DNA of 9,469 nt from positions 1 to 9,469 of the forward strand of contig JBCCTX010000297.1 in assembly GCA_039197765.1 (NCBI GenBank), written 5' to 3'. This DNA is from JBCCTX01 sp039197765. Lineage in GTDB: Bacteria > Bacteroidota > Bacteroidia > J057. Position numbers and translations under genes: made by a program. Under the pieces are notes generated by a model. That model was not told the origin of the DNA. It did no database searches and saw only the letters and a list, made by a program, of their open reading frames with translations. Every line of letters begins with the position of its first letter. Within the stretch, counting starts at the first letter, position 1. Below, piece after piece: positions 1 through 6,229 of this stretch.

Positions 1-2
1 AG

Positions 3-101
3 CTCGATAATTTCAATGAAAAATACATTCTAGCTACACAAAGGCTACCGAGTGGAAAATTGGCCTTGGCCTCTCTCCCGAAAGAAAGACTTACACAATG
101 A
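3..101 (+). CDS. 3' end of an unidentified upstream gene (partial)
   Basis: An open frame enters from the left edge and gives 32 residues, beginning LDNFNEKYIL and ending KERLTQ, before a TGA at 99-101. That stop overlaps the ATG of the next gene in an ATGA arrangement, the usual sign of translational coupling, which is the main reason to treat it as the tail of a real gene. The fragment is too short to assign to a family, and no motif is visible. From its position it is probably the first gene of an operon with the secreted Ig-like protein downstream, so it may also act in the envelope; that is inference. Confidence 0.55.
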   Translation, partial: LDNFNEKYILATQRLPSGKLALASLPKERLTQ

Positions 102-1237
102 TTAAATGGTGGAAAGGAGGCTTATGCCTCCTTTTTTCTATTGGGTTCTTGAGCGTAGGTTTCGCTCAAGAAGTTTCCTTACACTATATCCAAGAACCTG
201 AATCGCAAGATTTTGGGCAAATTTCTATTGAAGGATTACCCAAAAATACCCTATCCTTACTCAAAGAGGAATCTCTTCCCTTTAAGGAATGGGCGACTTT
301 CTTTAAAGTAAGTGTGGAGGGCTACGAAAGAGCTATTGTAGGTCAATATGCAGTTGAGGAAAATGCGATCGTCTTCACGCCCAGGTTTTTGCCTGATCCA
401 GCAATTTCTTACCAAGTTAGATTTACTAAAAAAAAGCTGGGAGAGGTGATCTCTCAAGCGTTTCCCTTAGAAGACTATTCGTGGACTGTCCGATTTTCCC
501 AAGATCTTGCTTCCCCCTTTCTCACAAAACTTTCTCCCGAGGCAGATACCTTACCTGCCAATATTCTACGGTTGTATTTGGACTTTTCCCATCCTATGGG
601 GTTGGAGAACCCTTATGAATATATCCAGTTGAAAGATCATGCAGGAAGGGTCATACCAGAGCCCTTCATTGAAATGGAAGAGGGGATATGGAGCCGAGAT
701 AGGAAACGGCTTACCCTGCTCATTCACCCAGGGAGGATAAAGCAAGGAGTAGGGCCCAATCTCACGATGGGGGAAGTCTTTCAGAAGGGACAGGCGTATA
801 CGTTGGAGGTGAGAGAAGATTTAGTGTCTCAGCCCTTCCAAAAGACCTTTTACATCACTCATCCTTACCGAGAACCCATAGATATTGCTCAATGGGTGTT
901 CGATTCGATTCGGTTAAACACTAGAGATACCCTTTGTATTACTACCCAGCATCTGTTAGATGAGCCCCTCAGTAGGCGTTTGGTTAGCATTCGAGAGATG
1001 GATGGGCAGGAAAAAGCGGGTAGCTGGCGTTACCATTCACATGAAAAGGTATTGCGCTTTATTCCGGAAACGCAATGGGCAAGCAAAGCCTATCACCTTG
1101 AGATAGAGCCAAACTTAGAGGATGTGAGTGGGAATACACCGATGCATGTGTTCGATTGGCAAACAGGTACAGGAAGACCAACGGCCCCAAGGGGAAATGT
1201 CTTGCGTATCCCTTTTTTTGTCACAAACAAAGACTGA
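98..1237 (+). CDS. Secreted protein with Ig-like (SbsA/Big_5-type) domains, function unknown
   Basis: This 379-residue protein has a clear Sec signal peptide: lysines at 2 and 6, a hydrophobic core at about 8-21, and a probable cut after FAQ (residue 23). The rest is predicted to be beta-rich and looks like at least two Ig-like units of the SbsA/Big_5 type. One centres on residues 152-240 (LPANILRLYLDFSHPMG, then LTLLIHPGR and TLEV). The other ends at about 335-353 with HLEIEPNLEDVSGN, which resembles the 'L.D..GN' closing motif of Big_5 domains. No lipobox or type IX sorting tail is visible. No catalytic motif is seen, so a binding or structural role is most likely. The start overlaps the stop of the preceding gene by 4 nt. 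It converges on the SCO gene across a 143-nt gap. The domain assignment is from motif reading only. Confidence 0.75.
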   Translation: MIKWWKGGLCLLFSIGFLSVGFAQEVSLHYIQEPESQDFGQISIEGLPKNTLSLLKEESLPFKEWATFFKVSVEGYERAIVGQYAVEENAIVFTPRFLPDPAISYQVRFTKKKLGEVISQAFPLEDYSWTVRFSQDLASPFLTKLSPEADTLPANILRLYLDFSHPMGLENPYEYIQLKDHAGRVIPEPFIEMEEGIWSRDRKRLTLLIHPGRIKQGVGPNLTMGEVFQKGQAYTLEVREDLVSQPFQKTFYITHPYREPIDIAQWVFDSIRLNTRDTLCITTQHLLDEPLSRRLVSIREMDGQEKAGSWRYHSHEKVLRFIPETQWASKAYHLEIEPNLEDVSGNTPMHVFDWQTGTGRPTAPRGNVLRIPFFVTNKD

Positions 1238-1268
1238 CTCCATAACAGTCCTTATCTCCAAAAGTAAA

Positions 1269-1298
1269 AGCGGTGCAGGAATACCTCTGCACCGTTTG
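1269..1298. terminator. Hairpin between convergent genes, probable bidirectional terminator
   Basis: CGGTGCAG at 1272-1279 pairs perfectly with CTGCACCG at 1288-1295 around an 8-nt loop. In plus-strand RNA a G-U pair and two A-U pairs extend the stem to 11 bp. On the minus strand the stem is followed by GCTTTTACTTTT, a reasonable U-rich tail. On the plus strand only TTTGTG follows, so termination should be stronger for the minus-strand operon ending at 1381. It lies 31 nt past the stop of the Ig-like gene and 82 nt past the SCO stop, in the only sizeable gap between the convergent genes. Confidence 0.65.
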
Positions 1299-1380
1299 TG
1301 AAAAATCCAATTTGCCCAAAGCTGTAGCGGGCTAGCCCAACCTATTTCCTTTAAGAAGGGCTTTAAAAAATTCTTGTGAT

Positions 1381-2049
1381 TCAACTTTCCGCCTTCAATG
1401 TGTGTATATCGGCAATCAACTGCTGAATAGCTGCCTTGTTCAGTCCATTGTAGATCCCGCGAATGTGCCGATTGCTATCAATGAGAACGAAATTTTCTGT
1501 ATGGAGAAACGCTTCCTCATTTCTTGCTAGTCCTTGATCTTCCTCGACGAAGTAATACTGCCTACCTAGGGTATAAATGAGCTGTTTGTCCCCTGTAGCC
1601 AGATGCCATTTCTTAGGATTAATATCGTAATATGCTGCATAGCGCTTCAATACAGGCACGGAGTCCATTGAGGGAGTTACAGAGTGAGAAAGGAGGAGAA
1701 TATCCTCATCCGCTTCGAACTCTTCCTGCAAAAGTGTCATGTTGGAAGTCATCTTTCTACAGATACCTGGGCAAGAGGTAAAAAAGAAATCCGTTACATA
1801 GATCTTGCCTTCGAAAGCCTTTTCCGTCAGTGTATCTCCTTCCTGGTTAAGTAATTGGAAAGGAGGAATTTTGTGAAAGGAAGCAAGGTCGTCTTGGTTG
1901 GGATCTAACCAGACTGGAGTGAAGCTTGCATCCTCATAGTAGGGAAGATAGAATACCTCCCTATCTCTTTCTGACTCGCTCTTGCACCCAACTCCTATAA
2001 GGATAAGGCAAACAAGAAGACTATTTATCAGCGATTTGTACGACTTCAT
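1381..2049 (-). CDS. SCO1/SenC/PrrC family lipoprotein (copper-binding thioredoxin-fold protein)
   Basis: From the ATG at 2049 the product has 222 residues: MKSYKS, a hydrophobic stretch, then lipobox LIGVGC with Cys22, so it is a predicted envelope lipoprotein. The frame stays open upstream to an ATG at 2076, but that start would put nine residues before the signal peptide, so 2049 is preferred. The thioredoxin-like domain carries the SCO signature FFFTSCPGIC (Cys93 and Cys97) and a distal histidine at 183 (FLHTENFVLID), the three ligands that bind copper in Sco proteins. Known SCO proteins deliver copper to the CuA site of cytochrome oxidase or act as thiol reductases; which applies here cannot be told, as no oxidase gene is in view. 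The start lies 29 nt inside the preceding MORN gene, so translation is probably coupled. It is the last gene of the YHYH-MORN-SCO unit. Confidence 0.9.
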   Translation of the reverse strand: MKSYKSLINSLLVCLILIGVGCKSESERDREVFYLPYYEDASFTPVWLDPNQDDLASFHKIPPFQLLNQEGDTLTEKAFEGKIYVTDFFFTSCPGICRKMTSNMTLLQEEFEADEDILLLSHSVTPSMDSVPVLKRYAAYYDINPKKWHLATGDKQLIYTLGRQYYFVEEDQGLARNEEAFLHTENFVLIDSNRHIRGIYNGLNKAAIQQLIADIHTLKAES

Positions 2050-2623
2050 TATCCAAATCATAACATAAGTTTGCACGTTTCAACCCAAAAATTCGACCGT
2101 TTTTAGCTTCGTAGTTTGTATACAGCTTCCCATTTTCTCGCCAGGCCTGTTGTATGCCAGACTCTTTTCCCTGAACCAACTGTCTTTTCTGAAACATGGC
2201 TCCACTCTTGTACCATTGGTATTGAAAGCCATGGGCAACTCCCTCAACAAAATGGGATTCCGATCGGAGGTTGCCATTTTTCCACCAGCTCTTGGTATCC
2301 CCGTGTTGTCTGCCCGCTTGGTATCGGCTTTCGAAACTCAGGAGTCCATTGGAAAACCATTTGCGGTAGATACCTTCTTTGACGCCAGCTCGGTAGTCTA
2401 TATACGCTGCCATCTGTCCGTTTTCATAGTAATCCACAGAAGTACCCGTAAACGGAGCGCCATGGTAGAAAACCTTCCCTTTTTCCGGAATTAGGATAAC
2501 AGAATCTTTTTCCACTACCTGAGCTGCTCTAAAGGAAAACCAGGAGTTCCTTTCCTCACTTTGCCAGGGGTGGGTAGCTATCCAAACGGCTAAGCAACCC
2601 AGCATGAGACTATTGAATCGCAT
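2021..2623 (-). CDS. Secreted MORN-variant repeat protein (YwqK-like)
   Basis: The product has 200 residues. The N terminus (MRFNSLMLGCLAVWIATHPW) looks like a signal peptide or single anchor. Residues 58-180 hold about five copies of a 23-25 residue MORN-variant repeat with the core W/Y-x-x-NG-x-L/M-x-x-x-x-x-Y/F-x-x-G-x-x-x-G: YYENGQMAAY, KWFSNGLLSF, SWWKNGNLRS, QWYKSGAMFQ, AWRENGKLYT. Databases often label such proteins 'toxin-antitoxin YwqK family antitoxin', but nothing here suggests a toxin-antitoxin pair. The tail after the repeats (FGLKRANLCYDLDNEVV) is not a repeat and holds a lone Cys at 187. The gene starts 14 nt inside the YHYH gene and ends 29 nt inside the SCO gene, so it is physically locked between two predicted lipoprotein genes. 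A scaffold or partner role for them is inference. Confidence 0.85.
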   Translation of the reverse strand: MRFNSLMLGCLAVWIATHPWQSEERNSWFSFRAAQVVEKDSVILIPEKGKVFYHGAPFTGTSVDYYENGQMAAYIDYRAGVKEGIYRKWFSNGLLSFESRYQAGRQHGDTKSWWKNGNLRSESHFVEGVAHGFQYQWYKSGAMFQKRQLVQGKESGIQQAWRENGKLYTNYEAKNGRIFGLKRANLCYDLDNEVVQIADK

Positions 2624-3437
2624 TCGGAGAACCTTGATAATCGCCCGGGAATAGGATATAGTATTGGCCTAGATACAGTTCATTCTGTATGTGATAGTGG
2701 TATTCTTCTTCTTCAGAATGCTGAGTTACGTGTCTATGACCCCCTGATTCATCTAGGTCTGTGGGATAGGTTCCTGTAGAATTACATCTTCTCCCATAGA
2801 GGAAGAAGCCATCTGAGATGATGCCGATGAGCTTTTCATCATCACTTGACCAGGCTAAGGGTTCTAGGTGATAGTGGTAACTCTGTGGACCTGTATGAGC
2901 ACCTGTATAGTCTAGGCTTACCACTGCATCATCCAGGGGAACATTCGGCCCTTCTTCATCATTGTAGATCATACTCCCACTTACCGCAAACCCTATCGCT
3001 CCCAAACCGGTAGAGCTTGTAGTAGATGCAAGGTTTGGACTGGCAGGTACAGTCAAGGTGTACGAGCCATTGAAATCATCAATGTTTCCGGGTGCCATTG
3101 CTTCATGACTAGTAGCCGAGGGCTCTACGAATAAGGGATGGTTGCTTGCGGCTGCCTCTGTAACTAGCGTATTTCCCATTGGATCGACCGCCGATCTTTC
3201 GGTAGTATTAGACCAGTAGGGCGAGGTATGATTGGGTAAGCCATTGGACTCTAGGATGACTTCGTCTCCCGAAAGCATAATGGTGACATTGTCGGAATCG
3301 AATTCGTCAAAGGCTGCATGGAGAGTCGATTCAGTAGGCGTCATGTCATCGGGTGTATCCTCGTTATTATCTTCGCAGGAAGAGAACATACAGGTTGAAA
3401 CACCTAGGATGAGAAGAGATAGTCTTACATACTTCAT
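2610..3437 (-). CDS. YHYH domain lipoprotein
   Basis: This 275-residue protein opens with a lipoprotein signal (MKYVRLSLLILGV...) and a cysteine at 21 (FSSC). An acidic, Thr-rich linker EDNNEDTPDD follows, typical of Bacteroidota surface lipoproteins. The C-terminal half matches the YHYH domain: a GAIGFAVSG start at about 146, YHYH at 187-190, LIGIISDGFFLYG at 203-215, DLDESGGHRH at 227-236, and a second YHYH at 246-249. The biochemical role of the family is not established. The density of histidines (188, 190, 234, 236, 240, 247, 249) suggests metal binding, which is inference. It is the first gene of the three-gene unit; the next gene starts 14 nt before its stop. No TAnnTTTG box was found in the 90 nt upstream, so its promoter is unresolved and read-through from the SDR gene is possible. 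Confidence 0.9.
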   Translation of the reverse strand: MKYVRLSLLILGVSTCMFSSCEDNNEDTPDDMTPTESTLHAAFDEFDSDNVTIMLSGDEVILESNGLPNHTSPYWSNTTERSAVDPMGNTLVTEAAASNHPLFVEPSATSHEAMAPGNIDDFNGSYTLTVPASPNLASTTSSTGLGAIGFAVSGSMIYNDEEGPNVPLDDAVVSLDYTGAHTGPQSYHYHLEPLAWSSDDEKLIGIISDGFFLYGRRCNSTGTYPTDLDESGGHRHVTQHSEEEEYHYHIQNELYLGQYYILFPGDYQGSPNAIQ

Positions 3438-3527
3438 TTGATAGTCGATTAAACGTTGTATGAACTAAGACTACTTCTTTTTCAGAATCCTTCGGTAGAG
3501 GGCGAATTTTTTTTGGAACATGGGTCC

Positions 3528-4514
3528 TTACTCATTCACGGGATAAGGTCCCTCCGAAAAAATCTCCTTGTGATAAGGTTTGGTTCCGACTTGCCTGGCA
3601 ATAGGACTTAGAAAATCCTTGTGGGCCTTTACTTGTTCTAATACAAAGCTGAAATCATAGGTGGGATTCCACCCTAAGTCTTGCCTAGCCTTTTCGTTGA
3701 CATACACCCGGTCAATTCTGGGAAACATTTTCCATCCCAATTTCTGGTAGATCTCCCGATACTCGGGAAACAAGCGCTCAACGACCTTGGGGGCGTCGCG
3801 GTTGAGTTCTTCCAAATCACTAGGGCGAAAGGGAGAGCTAGCACTGAGGATATACTTGGCAAAACCAATGTTCGCAGCCTTTTCCAGGGCCAATAGGTGA
3901 GCGAGCGCTGCATCTTCTAAGTCTAGCCTTCGGTACAAAAATTCATTGGCTTTAAGATTTTCATCCTGGTAGGTATCTCGCAGGCTTTTTTTATCGTCAT
4001 TCTCCAAAAAGAAGCGGGAGGTCTTCAAGATGAGACAGGGTAATTGGTGGTTGCGGAAGAACAGCTGACAAAGGTCTTCGGCAGCGCACTTCGTAGCTCC
4101 ATAGATATTTTTGGGAATAGGGCTTACTTCCTCGGTAATCCAGCTTGCAGGTTGGCCCGCAGGAGGGCGAAGGCGGTCCCCGAAGGTACTGGTAGTGCTG
4201 GTAAAGATGAAAGGGGAAATACCGTGGGCAATTGCGACTTCCAATAGGTTCAGGGTTCCGCTGATATTGGTATCGACAAACGCCTGTTTGCTGTGGGTGG
4301 CCACATGGGGTTTGTGCAAGGTAGCCGTGTGAATGATTGCATCCACCCCATCCATGGCCTGTTGGACAAAGGACCTATCACAGATATTCCCTACATGAGT
4401 AGTATAGGGCGATGCCAGAAGGTCTACCCCTACATATTCCCGGTTCTGATTTGTCAATATCCTGGCTATGGCTTCCCCCAGGTGTCCAGTAGTACCCGTT
4501 ACCAATATCTTCAT
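3528..4514 (-). CDS. NAD(P)-dependent extended SDR (epimerase/dehydratase family)
   Basis: The 328-residue product is a soluble extended short-chain dehydrogenase. The nucleotide-binding motif TGTTGHLG spans residues 6-13, and Asp31 at the end of the second beta strand favours NAD over NADP. The active site has the Ser/Thr-rich TSTTSTFG at 105-112 and the YxxxK pair Tyr138/Lys142 (YGATK). IIHTATLHKPH (60-70) is the usual loop after the fourth strand. The C-terminal half carries RVYVNEKARQDLGWNP, the familiar 'D..K....LGW.P' closing motif of nucleotide-sugar epimerase relatives. The substrate cannot be inferred; no sugar-biosynthesis genes are nearby. The start lies 13 nt after the stop of the YdeI-like gene, so the two are probably co-transcribed. 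The 90-nt gap to the YHYH gene has no convincing terminator. Confidence 0.88.
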   Translation of the reverse strand: MKILVTGTTGHLGEAIARILTNQNREYVGVDLLASPYTTHVGNICDRSFVQQAMDGVDAIIHTATLHKPHVATHSKQAFVDTNISGTLNLLEVAIAHGISPFIFTSTTSTFGDRLRPPAGQPASWITEEVSPIPKNIYGATKCAAEDLCQLFFRNHQLPCLILKTSRFFLENDDKKSLRDTYQDENLKANEFLYRRLDLEDAALAHLLALEKAANIGFAKYILSASSPFRPSDLEELNRDAPKVVERLFPEYREIYQKLGWKMFPRIDRVYVNEKARQDLGWNPTYDFSFVLEQVKAHKDFLSPIARQVGTKPYHKEIFSEGPYPVNE

Positions 4515-4527
4515 GAGTGTTTCGATG

Positions 4528-5106
4528 TTAACTTCCTGGAATTCGCTTGTTTTGAGCTGCTAGGCTTGCGGTTTGCTCGATGCGCTTGGCCCGTGTGTCA
4601 GCCTTTTTGGCCAATTTGATCCAGCGCAATACAAAGCGCTTGCTCGCATCGGGAAAGTTATCAAAGTTTTTCAATGCTGTAGGATATTTCTCGAGGGCTT
4701 CGACTAAATCTTTGGGCTTTATTAAAGCATCTACATCATCCATAAAATTCCAAAGCCCAGATTGCTTAGATTGCTCAATAGCTGCTCGGCCCGCAGCATG
4801 CATTCGCCCCTCTGCTTCAAGTTTAGCAGCTCGCTCTTTGTACGTCTTGGCCCAATGCTGGGCTTTTCGAGGGGCAATGAGTTGCATCGTACGATCTGCG
4901 TCCACCTTCCGTCGCACGCCATCGATCCATCCATAGCAAAGGATTTCGTCCAATATCTCTGAGACAGATACGTATTTGCCTGACACGTGCTTTTTATACG
5001 TCACCAGCCAGATACTTTCCTTTTGCTGGTGATTTTTTTCTAGCCAGCTCCTCAACTGCTCCGAAGAGCTTACCTCTACCTGTTCAAAATTTTCCGTTTT
5101 GGTCAT
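4528..5106 (-). CDS. YdeI/OmpD-associated (OmdA) family protein
   Basis: The product has 192 residues, close to the usual length of the family, and no signal peptide. Features of the YdeI/OmdA group are visible: SIWLVTYKK at 31-39, the hallmark CYGWIDGVRRKVD at 57-69, and PRKAQHWAKTYKERAAKLEAEGRM at about 79-102. A helical C-terminal part holds YPTALKNFDNFPDASKRFVLRWI. The molecular function of the family is poorly known. Names such as 'bacteriocin-protection protein' come from a few studied homologues and should not be transferred here. The gene has its own candidate promoter just upstream (5134-5141) and is followed after 13 nt by the SDR gene, forming a probable two-gene transcript. Confidence 0.88.
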   Translation of the reverse strand: MTKTENFEQVEVSSSEQLRSWLEKNHQQKESIWLVTYKKHVSGKYVSVSEILDEILCYGWIDGVRRKVDADRTMQLIAPRKAQHWAKTYKERAAKLEAEGRMHAAGRAAIEQSKQSGLWNFMDDVDALIKPKDLVEALEKYPTALKNFDNFPDASKRFVLRWIKLAKKADTRAKRIEQTASLAAQNKRIPGS

Positions 5107-5133
5107 TCTCCATTATTTACACCTGATTCACCC

Positions 5134-5141
5134 CAAAATTA
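5134..5141 (-). promoter_or_regulatory. Candidate Bacteroidota -7 box for the YdeI-SDR transcript
   Basis: On the minus strand TAATTTTG is an exact match to the Bacteroidota -7 consensus TAnnTTTG. With a 19-nt spacer the -33 position falls on TTT (5161-5163, minus), one base off the TTG consensus and inside the T-rich loop of the neighbouring hairpin. Transcription would start about 20 nt upstream of the ATG at 5106. The exact -7 box and its position favour it; the imperfect -33 lowers confidence. Confidence 0.45.
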
Positions 5142-5151
5142 CAAGGGAATA

Positions 5152-5171
5152 TCTGACGAAAAAAGGTCAGA
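5152..5171 (-). terminator. Small hairpin after the CtlX gene, possible weak terminator
   Basis: TCTGAC (5152-5157) and GTCAGA (5166-5171) form a 6-bp stem around an 8-nt loop, 18 nt past the CtlX stop on the minus strand. The sequence after the stem (TATTCCCTTG) is only weakly U-rich, so termination would be partial at best. It overlaps the -33 region of the candidate YdeI promoter, so it may mark a boundary between transcription units. Confidence 0.3.
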
Positions 5172-5189
5172 CTTATGGTAAAAGTATAC

Positions 5190-6131
5190 TTAATTCGTGA
5201 CAGCTAGCAAGGGTAAAAATACCTCGGCCATCATACAACGTGCACTGCCTCCGCCACAGGCTTCGATGGTATCAAGGGGGCTGTGGATAATTTCAGAATA
5301 GGCTTGGATGGCCGAAACTTGGCTCGGTGCTAAGCTTTTATAAGCCTGAGAACTCATGACGGTATATCGCTTTTCATTTTTTCCGATCAGTTGAAGCATA
5401 TTTCCTGCAAAATGATGCATTTGGTGCTCAGTGATGGGAATAATTTCTTTTCCATCTTCCCTCAAGTGTTTTTCAACCTGCTTTCGTTCTTGGGAATCAT
5501 CTATGGAATCTAGGCAAATAGTCGCGAACGCTTCTCCCAAAGCCATCATGACATTGGTATGATAGATCGGAAGGCGCTGATTTCCAACACTCTGGTTTGC
5601 CGTGAAGATTACAGGGGTACAATCAAAGTCTTTGCAAAATGCAAAGACGAGGTCCTTGTGGGCGCGATCGGAAAGGGCGCAGTATACTTTTTGGTGGACT
5701 CGGTCCATAATGAGGCTTCCCGTTCCTTCGAGGTATATTCCTCTTTCCTCAGTATATGAGTAGTCTACTACCTTTTCGACTTGGAAGCCTTTGAGTTTGA
5801 GAACGTCCAAAATATCCGTTCTTCGCTCTTTCCTTCTGTTTTCTGCAAACATGGGATACAAACATACGGTACCACTCCTATGAAAGGAAACCCAGTTATT
5901 GGGAAATATGGAGTCAGGTGTATCCTTTTCAGCCTCATCCTCAATTACAACTACGTGAATGCCCTTTGATTGAAGAACCTCTACAAAGGCATCAAATTCT
6001 TTTTGTGCGTTGGCATTGATCAACTCATTTTGTAGCGCAAGGTCTTCCTGGAAAAAGTTATTGATTACGGTCTGTTCATTCATGCGAAAGTTGACAGGCC
6101 TAATCATCAGGATGGTATCGGTAATTTGCAT
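5190..6131 (-). CDS. ctlX: CtlX-type hydrolase of the guanidino-group modifying (amidinotransferase) fold
   Basis: The product has 313 residues, opens with ITDTILMIRPVNF and has no signal peptide, so it should be cytosolic. It has the catalytic layout of guanidino-modifying enzymes (arginine deiminase, DDAH, amidinotransferase): Asp73 in PDSIFPNNW, Glu135 in EGTGSL, His191 in IYHTNV, and the nucleophile Cys299 in GGGSARCM. The overall pattern (MIRPVNF, PDSIFPNNWVS, YHTNVMM) matches the group annotated as citrulline utilisation hydrolase CtlX, whose Francisella member hydrolyses citrulline to ornithine. Substrate here is not proven; a deiminase or dimethylargininase activity is possible. It lies 98 nt downstream of a second enzyme of the same fold, which suggests a shared arginine or citrulline pathway. 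The start at 6131 puts MIRP at the expected distance from the N terminus. Confidence 0.88.
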   Translation of the reverse strand: MQITDTILMIRPVNFRMNEQTVINNFFQEDLALQNELINANAQKEFDAFVEVLQSKGIHVVVIEDEAEKDTPDSIFPNNWVSFHRSGTVCLYPMFAENRRKERRTDILDVLKLKGFQVEKVVDYSYTEERGIYLEGTGSLIMDRVHQKVYCALSDRAHKDLVFAFCKDFDCTPVIFTANQSVGNQRLPIYHTNVMMALGEAFATICLDSIDDSQERKQVEKHLREDGKEIIPITEHQMHHFAGNMLQLIGKNEKRYTVMSSQAYKSLAPSQVSAIQAYSEIIHSPLDTIEACGGGSARCMMAEVFLPLLAVTN

Positions 6132-6229
6132 AAAAAGTACATTAGTTCTGGGTTCACTGCTTGTAGGTTTAGGGTTGAGTAAAGCGAATCAAACTCGAAT
6201 CCCTTTATACCCTCATTTCTCCCGTTTAC

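Noticed and set aside
1329..1338. Perfect palindrome GGGCTAGCCC
   Set aside because: It has no loop and no U tract, and a single 10-bp palindrome is expected by chance; not a terminator or convincing operator.
2116..2494. Plus-strand open frames across the MORN gene
   Set aside because: They are antisense to a gene with clear repeats, show no family motifs, and have no visible promoter or ribosome-binding site.
2021..2623. Toxin-antitoxin antitoxin (YwqK label) for the MORN-repeat protein
   Set aside because: The label follows a database name. There is no toxin-like partner; the gene is locked between two predicted lipoprotein genes and has an export signal.
3491..3514. TTCG...CGAA followed by eight T on the plus strand, terminator-like
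   Set aside because: The stem is only 4 bp and no plus-strand gene precedes it.
6132..6229. Promoter TACTTTTT next to the CtlX start
   Set aside because: It abuts the ATG, which would leave no leader, and has no TTG at the right distance.
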